Shown piece after piece: positions 1-5,367 of a stretch of 5,524 nucleotides of DNA. Where the stretch lies: the NCBI GenBank assembly GCA_964411235.1, contig CAYPKE010000156.1:1-5524 (forward strand), given 5' to 3'. The position numbers were made by a program, and so were the translations under genes. The DNA is from JAAYKM01 sp964411235 (GTDB lineage: Bacteria > Desulfobacterota > Syntrophia > Syntrophales > JAAYKM01). The number at the start of each line of letters is the position of its first letter. Position 1 is the first letter of the stretch. The notes beneath the pieces are model-generated. The model was not told the DNA's origin and searched no databases. It saw only the letters and a program-made list of their open reading frames with translations.

Positions 1-172
1 CCACGAAAGACGTGATCATGGGGTCCACGCTGCGTTTCTCAAGTATTCTGCCGGTGATGCGCTGAACGAGCTTGGCGATCCAGCGTCCCACTATCAGGAT
101 AAGAATTGCGGCGACAACCTTCAGTCCGTAGAGCATCGACAAATCCTGTATTTTTGTTACGGCATCTTCCAT
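1..172 (-). CDS. MscS-family small-conductance mechanosensitive channel, N-terminal part (runs off the left edge)
   Basis: Only the first 57 codons are in the window and the rest continues beyond position 1. The peptide starts MEDAVTKIQDLSMLYGLK. It then has a hydrophobic helix at about residues 15-38 (VVAAILILIVGRWIAKLV) and a basic amphipathic stretch ending in LEKRSVDPMITSFV. The pattern of a hydrophobic helix, GRWIAK, and then a D-x-x-[IL]-x-x-F motif is typical of the start of short MscS-like channels that open under membrane tension and release solutes. The ATG at 172 is chosen because a near-perfect Shine-Dalgarno lies 8 nt upstream. Another ATG at 179 is in a different frame. The gene points the same way as the ablAB/ABC genes but is separated from them by 414 bp and probably has its own promoter. 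The family call rests on the N-terminus only; the pore helix and cytoplasmic domain are not visible. Confidence 0.82.
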   Translation of the reverse strand, partial: MEDAVTKIQDLSMLYGLKVVAAILILIVGRWIAKLVQRITGRILEKRSVDPMITSFV

Positions 173-180
173 GTGTCATG

Positions 181-188
181 ACCTCCTT
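181..188 (-). promoter_or_regulatory. Strong ribosome binding site of the MscS-like gene
   Basis: On the minus strand this reads AAGGAGGT, a nearly full match to the anti-Shine-Dalgarno sequence, 8 nt before the ATG at 172. It fixes the start codon and argues against the out-of-frame ATG at 179. Confidence 0.85.
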
Positions 189-262
189 GAAATATTTCGG
201 TTGGACCTATTCGGAAACAAAATTTCTGGTTCCTTCGCTGGGGCGTTTCTCCAGGCGCTTTC

Positions 263-278
263 AGTACCTTAAAGTACT
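263..278. promoter_or_regulatory. 16-bp quasi-palindrome (possible operator) upstream of the MscS-like gene
   Basis: The sequence AGTACCTTAAAGTACT is a two-fold symmetric dyad with a single mismatched pair in the centre half (C268 against A273). It lies just downstream of the candidate -10 element at 288-293, where a repressor site would be expected. Symmetry and position are visible; the function is inferred. A short chance palindrome cannot be excluded. Confidence 0.35.
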
Positions 279-287
279 ATCGCTATC

Positions 288-315
288 ATCTTATCTCGGC
301 AATTGGATAGATCAA
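288..315 (-). promoter_or_regulatory. Candidate sigma-70-type promoter for the MscS-like gene
   Basis: On the minus strand TTGATC (310-315) is followed after 16 nt by TAAGAT (288-293). Each hexamer matches the consensus at 4 of 6 positions. Transcription would start near 281 and give a leader of about 110 nt. This is the best pair I could find upstream of the gene, but matches of this quality occur by chance in AT-rich DNA. Confidence 0.25.
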
Positions 316-320
316 TGTTC

Positions 321-346
321 GTCATTCCATCGCAAGACGAAATCCA
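321..346. repeat. Degenerate dispersed-repeat unit, copy 1
   Basis: The unit opens with GTCATTCC and closes with GACGAAATCCA. Copy 2 at 391-420 shares the GTCATTC head and a similar GAAnAATCnA tail. Units of this form resemble the short intergenic repeats with a GTCATTC start and a GAA-AATC end that litter many proteobacterial and desulfobacterial genomes. That resemblance is from memory and was not tested against the genome. Confidence 0.35.
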
Positions 347-390
347 TAATGAAATTAAAAGGATGCCGGATCGAGAGACTGCGTCGCCAT

Positions 391-420
391 GTCATTCTGA
401 AGTGCCAGCCGAAGAATCTA
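391..420. repeat. Degenerate dispersed-repeat unit, copy 2
   Basis: The unit starts GTCATTCTGAAG and ends CCGAAGAATCTA. It lies in the same orientation as the unit at 321-346, about 70 bp away start to start. The head (GTCATTC) and tail are shared, while the interior has diverged and is 4 nt longer. Confidence 0.35.
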
Positions 421-477
421 TGTTTTTAAAATACAGGAATCATTGGATTCTTAACTTTGTTCAGACAAACAACAAAC

Positions 478-526
478 GAAAAACAGGTCATTACGTCACA
501 GTCTCCGAGTCCGGCATGACGTTTTC
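478..526 (-). terminator. Imperfect hairpin, possible terminator after the ABC ATPase gene
   Basis: Read on the minus strand, GAAAACGTCAT (526-516) can pair with ATGACCTGTTTTTC (491-478), with a two-base bulge and a loop of about 24 nt. The run TTTTT lies in the descending arm. An overlapping alternative stem, ACGTCA/TGACGT (493-498 with 517-522), uses the same region. The location, about 60 nt after the ATPase stop and before the next gene, suits a terminator. The large loop and the AT-rich stem make it a weak one. It could equally be another remnant of the intergenic repeats nearby. Confidence 0.25.
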
Positions 527-586
527 AATATTTACCTGCCGATTTAATAATCATCACATTTATTTCTGTTCTCTTTTTCCCGGTAG

Positions 587-1273
587 TCAGTTTTGATTAA
601 TATGATTCAAAATCGTGCCGATATTTCCGGATTCTTGGATCATTCCCTCCTTCATTAACAGTCCCTTTTCGGCCGTTTGTTCTGCAAAGGCCAGATCGTG
701 AGTGACAATAATAAAACTGGTATCGTTTTTTAACTCACGAATCCAGTTTGAAAAATCAGTTGTCGTTTGGATGTCAAGGGCGCTGGTCGGCTCGTCCAAC
801 AACATGATTTTAGGTTTGAGCATCAATCCGCGGGCAATGGCAACCCGCTGGGCTTGCCCACCGCTGATATGAGAGGGATAATGGTCAGCCAGTTCAGGAA
901 TTCCCAAGCGTTCAAGCATTTCCAGGGCTTCAATTCGGGCCTTGTTCTTGGCAAGCCCATGGATTCTACATGGTGCCAGAGTCAAGTTTTCCGCAACAGA
1001 GAGATGGGGAAATAAATTCAAGCCTTGAAACACAACACCAATCTGGGTTCGAAAATCCTTCTCTTTCATATCCCAGATATTTTTATTATTCAGAAAAATA
1101 AGGCCTTTCTGAGGTTTGAGAAAACGTGCAATGCAGTACAAAAGCGTTGTTTTCCCGGAACCCGAAAAACCCATGATTGCGAATATGTGTTCATTCGGAA
1201 TCGCAATATCAATATTTTTCAGGGCCTCGGTCCCTCCGCTGTAAGTAAAAGAGAGGTTTTCGATGCTAACCAT
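587..1273 (-). CDS. Polar amino-acid ABC transporter, ATP-binding subunit (GlnQ/HisP type)
   Basis: This 228-residue cytoplasmic ATPase hydrolyses ATP to drive uptake through the permease encoded just upstream. All catalytic landmarks are present: Walker A GFSGSGKT (residues 35-42), Q-loop VFQ with Q83 followed by the LNLFPHLSVAENL stretch typical of amino-acid importers, signature ISGGQ (136-140, Ile replacing the usual Leu), Walker B IMLLDE (156-161), D-loop SALD (164-167) and the H-loop histidine H192. The length is slightly below the 240 or so residues usual for GlnQ. The start ATG overlaps the end of the permease gene by 8 bp, and GAGGG at 1281-1285 provides a ribosome binding site 7 nt upstream, so the two genes are very probably translated together. 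The family call is firm; the ATPase itself does not reveal the substrate. Confidence 0.95.
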   Translation of the reverse strand: MVSIENLSFTYSGGTEALKNIDIAIPNEHIFAIMGFSGSGKTTLLYCIARFLKPQKGLIFLNNKNIWDMKEKDFRTQIGVVFQGLNLFPHLSVAENLTLAPCRIHGLAKNKARIEALEMLERLGIPELADHYPSHISGGQAQRVAIARGLMLKPKIMLLDEPTSALDIQTTTDFSNWIRELKNDTSFIIVTHDLAFAEQTAEKGLLMKEGMIQESGNIGTILNHINQN

Positions 1274-2696
1274 TCTGAAACCCTCTTTCCTGTATTGATC
1301 TCTCCAATTTCCCTGCCAACTTCATTAATGGGAATGTAACGGCGAAGAACATCGAAGCGGCGATCAGGTAATATTTTTGAGGCTCGAAGGTAACGCTGAT
1401 AATAGATTGGGCTTCTCGTATTAATTCGGGAACGGCGATAATGGATATTAACGCCGTATCTTTAATTAGTGCGACGGCACTGTTCATCAGAGAAGGAAGC
1501 GCGATGCGGAAGGCTTGCGGCCAAACGACGAAACGAAAGCGATCAATCGGAGAAAGCCCCAAGGCTCTTGCCGCAAGATTTTGTCCATAGTTGACGCTTA
1601 TCAATCCTGATCTGACGGCTTCGGCCATATAGGCCATAGCACAGATAGAAAGTGTAAACACCGCCGCGGGGAGCGGGCGGAATCCCAGTCCTAGCCAGAC
1701 GAAAAGCAGTTGGATGAGTACCGGTGTCCCCCTGATGAAATCAACGAAAAGGCGGGTAACTTTGTGAGGCAGCAGCCAAAAGCCATTCCTGCTGATCAAG
1801 AGTAGCCCTGTTGGAATCGCGGCAATGAATCCAATAATAACGGATGCAAAACCAACGGATATGGTTATGGCAAAACCGCGGATTAGCTTCATTGCGATCG
1901 TCGGAATCGACATTTTACCTGCATTCGCGTCAACCGTGTCCTGGATACTGAAATATTTTTTATGTAATGCTTCCAGAGTTCCGTCGTTTCTCATTTCCGT
2001 GATGGCGTGATTAATTTTCATCAATAATTCCGCATTGCCTTTTCGGACTGGTACGGCAATCCGCTCTGTAAAAAGCTTTTCTCCAACTGGAACGAAGGGC
2101 CTTCCTGCTTTGCTGATTTGCCACGACCCAACAAGGTAATCTGTAACAAAGCCGGCAATCCTTTTCTGATCAAGCATTTCAAATATTTCGACGGTCGATT
2201 TGAAAGTAATCACGTTGATGTCAGGATAATTATTTTCCAGGAATTGTTGATATGTTTCTCCCAAGACAACCGCGATGCGTAACCCCGAACACTCATCAAG
2301 GGAATACACCCTGTCCGGATTGTCACGATGGATGAAAAGTTGAGCGCCTGAATGATAATAAGGGATGGAGAAGTCGACTGCGTTTTCTCTTTCGGGCGTG
2401 ATTGCCATGGAGCCGATAATTGCGTCGTATTTGTCTGCCAGAAGCCCAGCCAGGATACCGTCCCATTCAATCGTTACAATCTTTGATTTTTTGCCAAGGC
2501 GTTCGGCGATTTCACGTGAGACATCTACATCAAATCCTGCTAATTCTCCTTGCTGGTCGTAGTAGCTGAAAGGAGGGAATTTTCCTGATAAAGCCGTAAC
2601 AAAATCGGGAGGGGGGCCCTCCGCTGGCGCTGGTAGGACAAAAGCAAAACACCAAAAGAGAACAAAAATAAAAATACTAATCATCTTAACTGGCAT
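1266..2696 (-). CDS. Polar amino-acid ABC transporter, substrate-binding protein fused to permease (GlnH-GlnP type)
   Basis: This 476-residue protein combines two transporter parts that are separate in most Gram-negatives. Residues 1-25 are a signal peptide or membrane anchor (basic start, hydrophobic core, PAPAEG). Residues 31-250 form a type-3 periplasmic amino-acid binding domain, with GFDVDVSREIAERLG (54-68) and ITPERENAVDFSIPYY (99-114). In this family the Arg of TPER (R103) normally grips the ligand carboxylate. The domain closes with GTLEALHKKYF. From about residue 265 a HisM/GlnP-type permease follows, with several membrane helices, the family hallmark FIRGTPVLIQL (320-330), and the coupling loop from about 359 to 395 (GLISVNYGQNLAARALGLSP) that contacts the ATPase. 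No other in-frame start lies between the upstream stop and the ATG at 2696, although Met5 is possible. The start has only a poor, distant ribosome binding site and follows a small ORF by 4 nt. The substrate is unknown; lysine is an inference from the neighbours. Confidence 0.94.
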   Translation of the reverse strand: MPVKMISIFIFVLFWCFAFVLPAPAEGPPPDFVTALSGKFPPFSYYDQQGELAGFDVDVSREIAERLGKKSKIVTIEWDGILAGLLADKYDAIIGSMAITPERENAVDFSIPYYHSGAQLFIHRDNPDRVYSLDECSGLRIAVVLGETYQQFLENNYPDINVITFKSTVEIFEMLDQKRIAGFVTDYLVGSWQISKAGRPFVPVGEKLFTERIAVPVRKGNAELLMKINHAITEMRNDGTLEALHKKYFSIQDTVDANAGKMSIPTIAMKLIRGFAITISVGFASVIIGFIAAIPTGLLLISRNGFWLLPHKVTRLFVDFIRGTPVLIQLLFVWLGLGFRPLPAAVFTLSICAMAYMAEAVRSGLISVNYGQNLAARALGLSPIDRFRFVVWPQAFRIALPSLMNSAVALIKDTALISIIAVPELIREAQSIISVTFEPQKYYLIAASMFFAVTFPLMKLAGKLERSIQERGFQNG

Positions 2697-2700
2697 AAGT

Positions 2701-2766
2701 CTATGACGATTTCACCTGTATTTGCAGAACCACTGCATACGAAAATTGTTTGGAGTCATTGGCCAT
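2701..2766 (-). CDS. Putative 21-residue small ORF (leader peptide?) between ablB and the transporter gene
   Basis: The ORF encodes MANDSKQFSYAVVLQIQVKS plus a final Ser, then TAG. It has a strong ribosome binding site, GGGAGGAG at 2776-2783, 9 nt before the ATG. Its stop lies only 4 nt upstream of the transporter ATG, which itself lacks a good site. The arrangement suggests that ribosomes finishing this ORF restart at the transporter gene. The peptide has no recognised domain. It contains one Lys near each end but no run of any amino acid, so classic attenuation by charged-tRNA sensing is not evident. It could be a chance open frame behind a chance purine run. Confidence 0.4.
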   Translation of the reverse strand: MANDSKQFSYAVVLQIQVKSS

Positions 2767-2775
2767 TTTCTGCTG

Positions 2776-2783
2776 CTCCTCCC
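2776..2783 (-). promoter_or_regulatory. Strong ribosome binding site preceding the small ORF
   Basis: GGGAGGAG on the minus strand lies 7 nt after the ablB stop codon and 9 nt before the ATG at 2766. It is the best ribosome binding site in the ablB-transporter gap. It is about 80 nt from the transporter start, too far to serve it directly. Confidence 0.5.
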
Positions 2784-2790
2784 ATATCCG

Positions 2791-3639
2791 TTACAGGGAT
2801 TTAAACCACACGTTCATGCTTTCAATGCGGCCGCTGATATTGGTATTGTTGATCAGCCGGCCGCCGAAATGGTATCCTCCCTTCGCAAAGGTCACGTTCA
2901 TGCCTGCGGAAGCGGCGCGGGCAATCGTGTAGGCGGTCTTGATGCCTTTTGCCCTTACTTCATTTTCCATGGTAAGAAGCAGGCTGAAGGCAAGCCCGTT
3001 TCCTTCCCATTCCGGGAGCGTCGCAAAATCCGTCATTTCCACATTTTCTTCCTGCCGGTCCATTTCTGCGGAAGAAAGCGCAATGAGCTTTCCATGAACT
3101 TCGACGCCAAAATAATCGACGTGACTTTCCATTGTTTGGGTCAGGTATTCGGGGCGATCGATGGGAAAAGGGTAGGAGGGAAAGACCCGGGCATAGAGGC
3201 GGCTCATTGATGTCGCATCAGTTTGGTTGCATGGCCGGATGCGAAACGCATGGCCCGCTTTCTGTCCAGGCGGACCTGCCGGACGGCGCTTGACCGCAAG
3301 ATTGGTGATCCGGTCCAACTCGTCCGGATTGTCTTCCAATCTACGGAACTCGTGGAGGTATTTCACGAGAAAGACCGCTGCTTCCCGACCGCGGAAAAAA
3401 CTGGGGACACAGGCCTCCTTTTCATATCCCGCCTCGAAGAACAAACGGGAGAGAGTCGCAGGGACCTTGGCGAAAATTTTTGTATAACCTTCTTCGGCAG
3501 TCAGCTCCTCCACCCTTTCAATCAGTTTTTTCGGATCAGAGGCACCGACCTTCATGATGTACGCCCGCTCGTTCAACGGTCCGTGCTGAATCAGGGCGTC
3601 CCCGATTTGCTCGATTCTGTCCGGTTTATGAGGGATCAT
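2791..3639 (-). CDS. ablB: Beta-lysine N6-acetyltransferase
   Basis: This enzyme transfers acetyl from acetyl-CoA to the epsilon-amino group of L-beta-lysine, making the compatible solute N-epsilon-acetyl-beta-lysine in the cytoplasm. The protein is 282 residues, a normal AblB length. The N-terminal half (about 1-125) includes DALIQHGPLNERAYIMKV and the LFFEAGYEKEACVPSFF segment typical of AblB. A GNAT acetyltransferase domain follows (about 131-282), with VEMTDFATLPEWEGNGLAFSL around the acetyl-CoA binding turn, where EGNGLA replaces the usual RGxGxG/A. The very characteristic ending is NNTNISGRIESMNVWFK. The frame is open further upstream, to 3936, inside ablA. The ATG at 3639 is chosen because it gives the family length and has a modest GGGACGAG site close by. 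It overlaps ablA by 14 bp, which indicates translational coupling. Confidence in function is high because both protein and neighbour agree. Confidence 0.94.
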   Translation of the reverse strand: MIPHKPDRIEQIGDALIQHGPLNERAYIMKVGASDPKKLIERVEELTAEEGYTKIFAKVPATLSRLFFEAGYEKEACVPSFFRGREAAVFLVKYLHEFRRLEDNPDELDRITNLAVKRRPAGPPGQKAGHAFRIRPCNQTDATSMSRLYARVFPSYPFPIDRPEYLTQTMESHVDYFGVEVHGKLIALSSAEMDRQEENVEMTDFATLPEWEGNGLAFSLLLTMENEVRAKGIKTAYTIARAASAGMNVTFAKGGYHFGGRLINNTNISGRIESMNVWFKSL

Positions 3640-4957
3640 TGTTGTTCTCGTCCCTGCGGGCCAACCGTTCATTGTCGGCGGGAATAAGGGAAATGGTTTT
3701 GTCATGATCGGCCAGCAGTTTGCCGATTCCCAGATCCTCGTAATCCTCCACATTGTCGTTTTCATGCTGCAGGACGCAGTCGGCGCAGTTGCGGTCGCAG
3801 ACAATCGTTCCATAATTATCCGGTTCCTTGTATGTGGTGATGACCCCCTCGTAATTCCGCAGGATGACTTTGGTCGGAGACCATGAAATAAGGTAATTGG
3901 GCATAACAGGAATTTTGCCGCCGCCGCCGGGAGCATCGATGACGTAGGTCGGTACGCACAGGCCGCTCGTGTGGCCGATCAGATTTTCCAGAATCTCGAT
4001 TCCCTTGCCGACTGGTGTGCGAAAATGCGAAAGCCCCTCCGAAAGATCGCATTGGTAAAGATAGTAGGGACGGACCCGGTTGGCCGCAAGACCGTTCACC
4101 AGGGCACGCATAATCAGGGTGCAGTCGTTGACCCCGGACAGCAGAACCGATTGGTTTCCCAAGGGGATTCCCGCATCCGCAAGCCTGGCCAGGGCTTTGC
4201 GGGATGATCCCGTCAATTCCCTGGGATGGTTGAAGTGCGTATTGAACCACAGGGGGTGATATTTTTTGAGGATATTTACCAAATCTTCGGTAATGCGATA
4301 GGGAAGAACCACCGGCATTCGGGAACCGATGCGGATAATCTCCACATGCTTGATGGTGCGTAACTCCGACAGGATCCAGTCAAGATAATCGTCGGAAAGC
4401 ATGAGCGGATCGCCGCCGCTCAAAAGCACGTCGCGTATCCGGGGCGTGTTGCGGATGTAGTCGAGGCCGGCCATGATTTCCGCCTTCGAAGGAATCGAAT
4501 CAACATCGCCGACACGGCGCTTGCGCGTGCAGTGGCGGCAGTACATGGAGCACATGTTGCTGACCAGAAGCAGGACCCGATCCGGATAGCGGTGCGTTAC
4601 CCCCGGGACGGGGCTGTCCAGATCCTCATGCAGGGGATCCGCCATATCGTCTTCAACGATTTCCAATTCCAGTGAGGAGGGAAAACACTGTCTGAAAACC
4701 GGGTCAAAAGAGATTTCTGCTGGATCATTGTTGATAAGGGACAGGTAATAAGGGGTAACCGACATGGGGAATTTGGCTTCCGTAAGGCCGAACTGCGCAC
4801 GTTGTTCATTACTCAAGCTGATCTTCATCAGCCGTTCAAATGTGTCGAGATCGCGTACGCCATGGCGTATCTGCCATTTCCAGTTTCGCCATTCCTTGAA
4901 GGTGGCGGTCGGGTCGATGCTTTCCATGATTTCTTTCTGTCTGAGGTAGAGATTCAT
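3626..4957 (-). CDS. ablA: L-lysine 2,3-aminomutase (radical SAM, PLP)
   Basis: This enzyme interconverts L-lysine and L-beta-lysine, the first step of N-epsilon-acetyl-beta-lysine synthesis. The 443-residue protein carries the radical-SAM iron-sulphur motif C136-x3-C140-x2-C143 (CSMYCRHC), the GGDP motif (181-184) for SAM, and the PLP lysine K348 in DAPGGGGKIP. Substrate-binding positions known from the Clostridium subterminale enzyme line up with a constant offset of 11: R145, D304 and D341. The zinc cysteines are also present: C279 plus the C-terminal C387, C391 and C394. These features distinguish it from the shorter EpmB enzymes that modify elongation factor P. The ATG at 4957 is chosen over an in-frame ATG at 5017 because AAAGGAGA lies 5 nt upstream and the protein then begins MNLYLRQKEIM, in family register. 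It is the first gene of the probable operon and is followed directly by ablB. Role in lysine fermentation is possible in principle, but pairing with ablB points to osmolyte synthesis. Confidence 0.96.
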   Translation of the reverse strand: MNLYLRQKEIMESIDPTATFKEWRNWKWQIRHGVRDLDTFERLMKISLSNEQRAQFGLTEAKFPMSVTPYYLSLINNDPAEISFDPVFRQCFPSSLELEIVEDDMADPLHEDLDSPVPGVTHRYPDRVLLLVSNMCSMYCRHCTRKRRVGDVDSIPSKAEIMAGLDYIRNTPRIRDVLLSGGDPLMLSDDYLDWILSELRTIKHVEIIRIGSRMPVVLPYRITEDLVNILKKYHPLWFNTHFNHPRELTGSSRKALARLADAGIPLGNQSVLLSGVNDCTLIMRALVNGLAANRVRPYYLYQCDLSEGLSHFRTPVGKGIEILENLIGHTSGLCVPTYVIDAPGGGGKIPVMPNYLISWSPTKVILRNYEGVITTYKEPDNYGTIVCDRNCADCVLQHENDNVEDYEDLGIGKLLADHDKTISLIPADNERLARRDENNNDPS

Positions 4958-4962
4958 GGGTG

Positions 4963-4970
4963 TCTCCTTT
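4963..4970 (-). promoter_or_regulatory. Ribosome binding site that fixes the ablA start
   Basis: AAAGGAGA on the minus strand lies 5 nt before the ATG at 4957. The upstream in-frame ATG at 5017 has no comparable site, and the extra 20 residues it would add are basic and unlike the family. Confidence 0.85.
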
Positions 4971-5068
4971 CTTGACGACCGTTGCTTCCTCTGTTTATGC
5001 GGCACAGCCGCTGACAAAGAGCGGGGGGATTAAATCTCCTGAATGCTTTTCCGGATTCCCTTGCAAGC

Positions 5069-5098
5069 GCCGTCTGAACGGCATGGCTAATCATGCCG
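5069..5098 (-). promoter_or_regulatory. Two mutually exclusive hairpins in the ablA leader
   Basis: Two stems share one strand segment. GCCGT (5069-5073) pairs with ACGGC (5078-5082) around a CTGA loop on the plus strand. CGGCATG (5079-5085) pairs with CATGCCG (5092-5098) around a 6-nt loop. Positions 5079-5082 belong to both, so only one stem can form at a time. They lie 112 nt or more upstream of the ablA start, within the transcribed leader if the promoter at 5337-5365 is real. No T-run follows either stem on the minus strand, so intrinsic attenuation is not obvious. The longer stem is also a DNA palindrome and could be a protein operator. Confidence 0.4.
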
Positions 5099-5106
5099 GT
5101 TTGGCA

Positions 5107-5129
5107 AAAGCCTTCCGAAAGGGAGCTTT
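5107..5129. promoter_or_regulatory. Stem-loop in the ablA leader
   Basis: The arms AAAGC (5107-5111) and GCTTT (5125-5129) pair, then TTCC pairs with GGGA (one G-T wobble on the plus strand) around a GAAA loop, with C5112 bulged. On the minus strand the inner pairs weaken and the stem is followed by TTTTGCC, a poor terminator-like ending. It sits 8 nt from the competing hairpins at 5069-5098. Confidence 0.3.
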
Positions 5130-5336
5130 AACAATGCATACAAGCCTTTGGGGGGTCCGAAACCTGTTTATTTGGACAAGACTTGAAAAACGGACAGCCG
5201 AGATTGATAAGGATTGATCGTGGGTCCGCCCGGCATCACTTCGCAAAGGAAATTCTGCTAGCCCTTGCGACAATTTCCCTGACGGGAGTCTCTTGAATAC
5301 GGTCTCATTTCGTCAACTAACTATTTATTGGTAAAA

Positions 5337-5365
5337 TACATATCATGGTACGGTTTTTTTTGCAA
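5337..5365 (-). promoter_or_regulatory. Candidate extended -10 promoter for the ablA operon
   Basis: On the minus strand TTGCAA (5360-5365) is followed after exactly 17 nt by TATGTA (5337-5342). TG stands in the extended -10 position (TGATATGTA), and an A-tract of eight occupies the start of the spacer. The -35 box matches consensus at 4 of 6 positions and the -10 box at 3 of 6, helped by the TG. Transcription would begin near 5330 and leave a leader of roughly 370 nt before ablA. I found no better pair closer to the gene. Confidence 0.35.
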
Positions 5366-5367
5366 GG

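Larger units (their letters stand above)
173..586. other. Intergenic region between the ABC ATPase gene and the MscS-like gene
   Basis: The 414 bp contain no credible gene on either strand; open frames here lack ribosome binding sites and recognisable protein features. The region holds the possible terminator (478-526), two degenerate repeat units, a small hairpin of GAATC and GATTC arms at 437-450, a candidate promoter, a 16-bp dyad, and a bulged stem pairing CGCTGG (236-241) with CCAGGCG (251-257), followed by the MscS ribosome binding site. It is visibly more AT-rich than the ablAB genes. Confidence 0.6.

Noticed and set aside
106..596. Plus-strand open frames in the ABC-MscS spacer (107 and 97 residues)
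   Set aside because: They overlap each other and run through repeat-like DNA or the MscS start; no ribosome binding site and no protein features.
2722..3687. Long plus-strand open frames opposite ablB (162 and 154 residues)
   Set aside because: They are antisense to a well-supported gene, lack ribosome binding sites and show no family pattern; GC-rich coding DNA commonly leaves such frames.
3640..3936. ablB extended upstream to 3936
   Set aside because: The extension lies almost wholly inside ablA in another frame, reads as low-complexity nonsense (for example TATAPTASCSMKTTMWRIT), and would make the protein about 100 residues too long.
3626..4957. ablA as EpmB, the EF-P lysine aminomutase
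   Set aside because: The C-terminal zinc cysteines and the lysine-binding residues of true lysine 2,3-aminomutase are present, the protein is 100 residues longer than EpmB, and ablB follows directly.
4958..5017. Longer ablA start at 5017 adding 20 N-terminal residues
   Set aside because: No ribosome binding site precedes it, the added peptide is unlike the family, and AAAGGAGA sits 5 nt before the ATG at 4957.
5091..5273. Minus-strand 60-residue open frame upstream of ablA
   Set aside because: No ribosome binding site, no recognisable sequence pattern, and it ends inside the leader hairpin region.
4958..5330. Lysine riboswitch (L-box) ahead of ablA
   Set aside because: The conserved boxes of that family were not seen; only simple hairpins are present.
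5354..5361. T8 run as a plus-strand intrinsic terminator
   Set aside because: No GC-rich stem precedes the run on the plus strand; the palindrome lies after it, and on the minus strand the run is A8.
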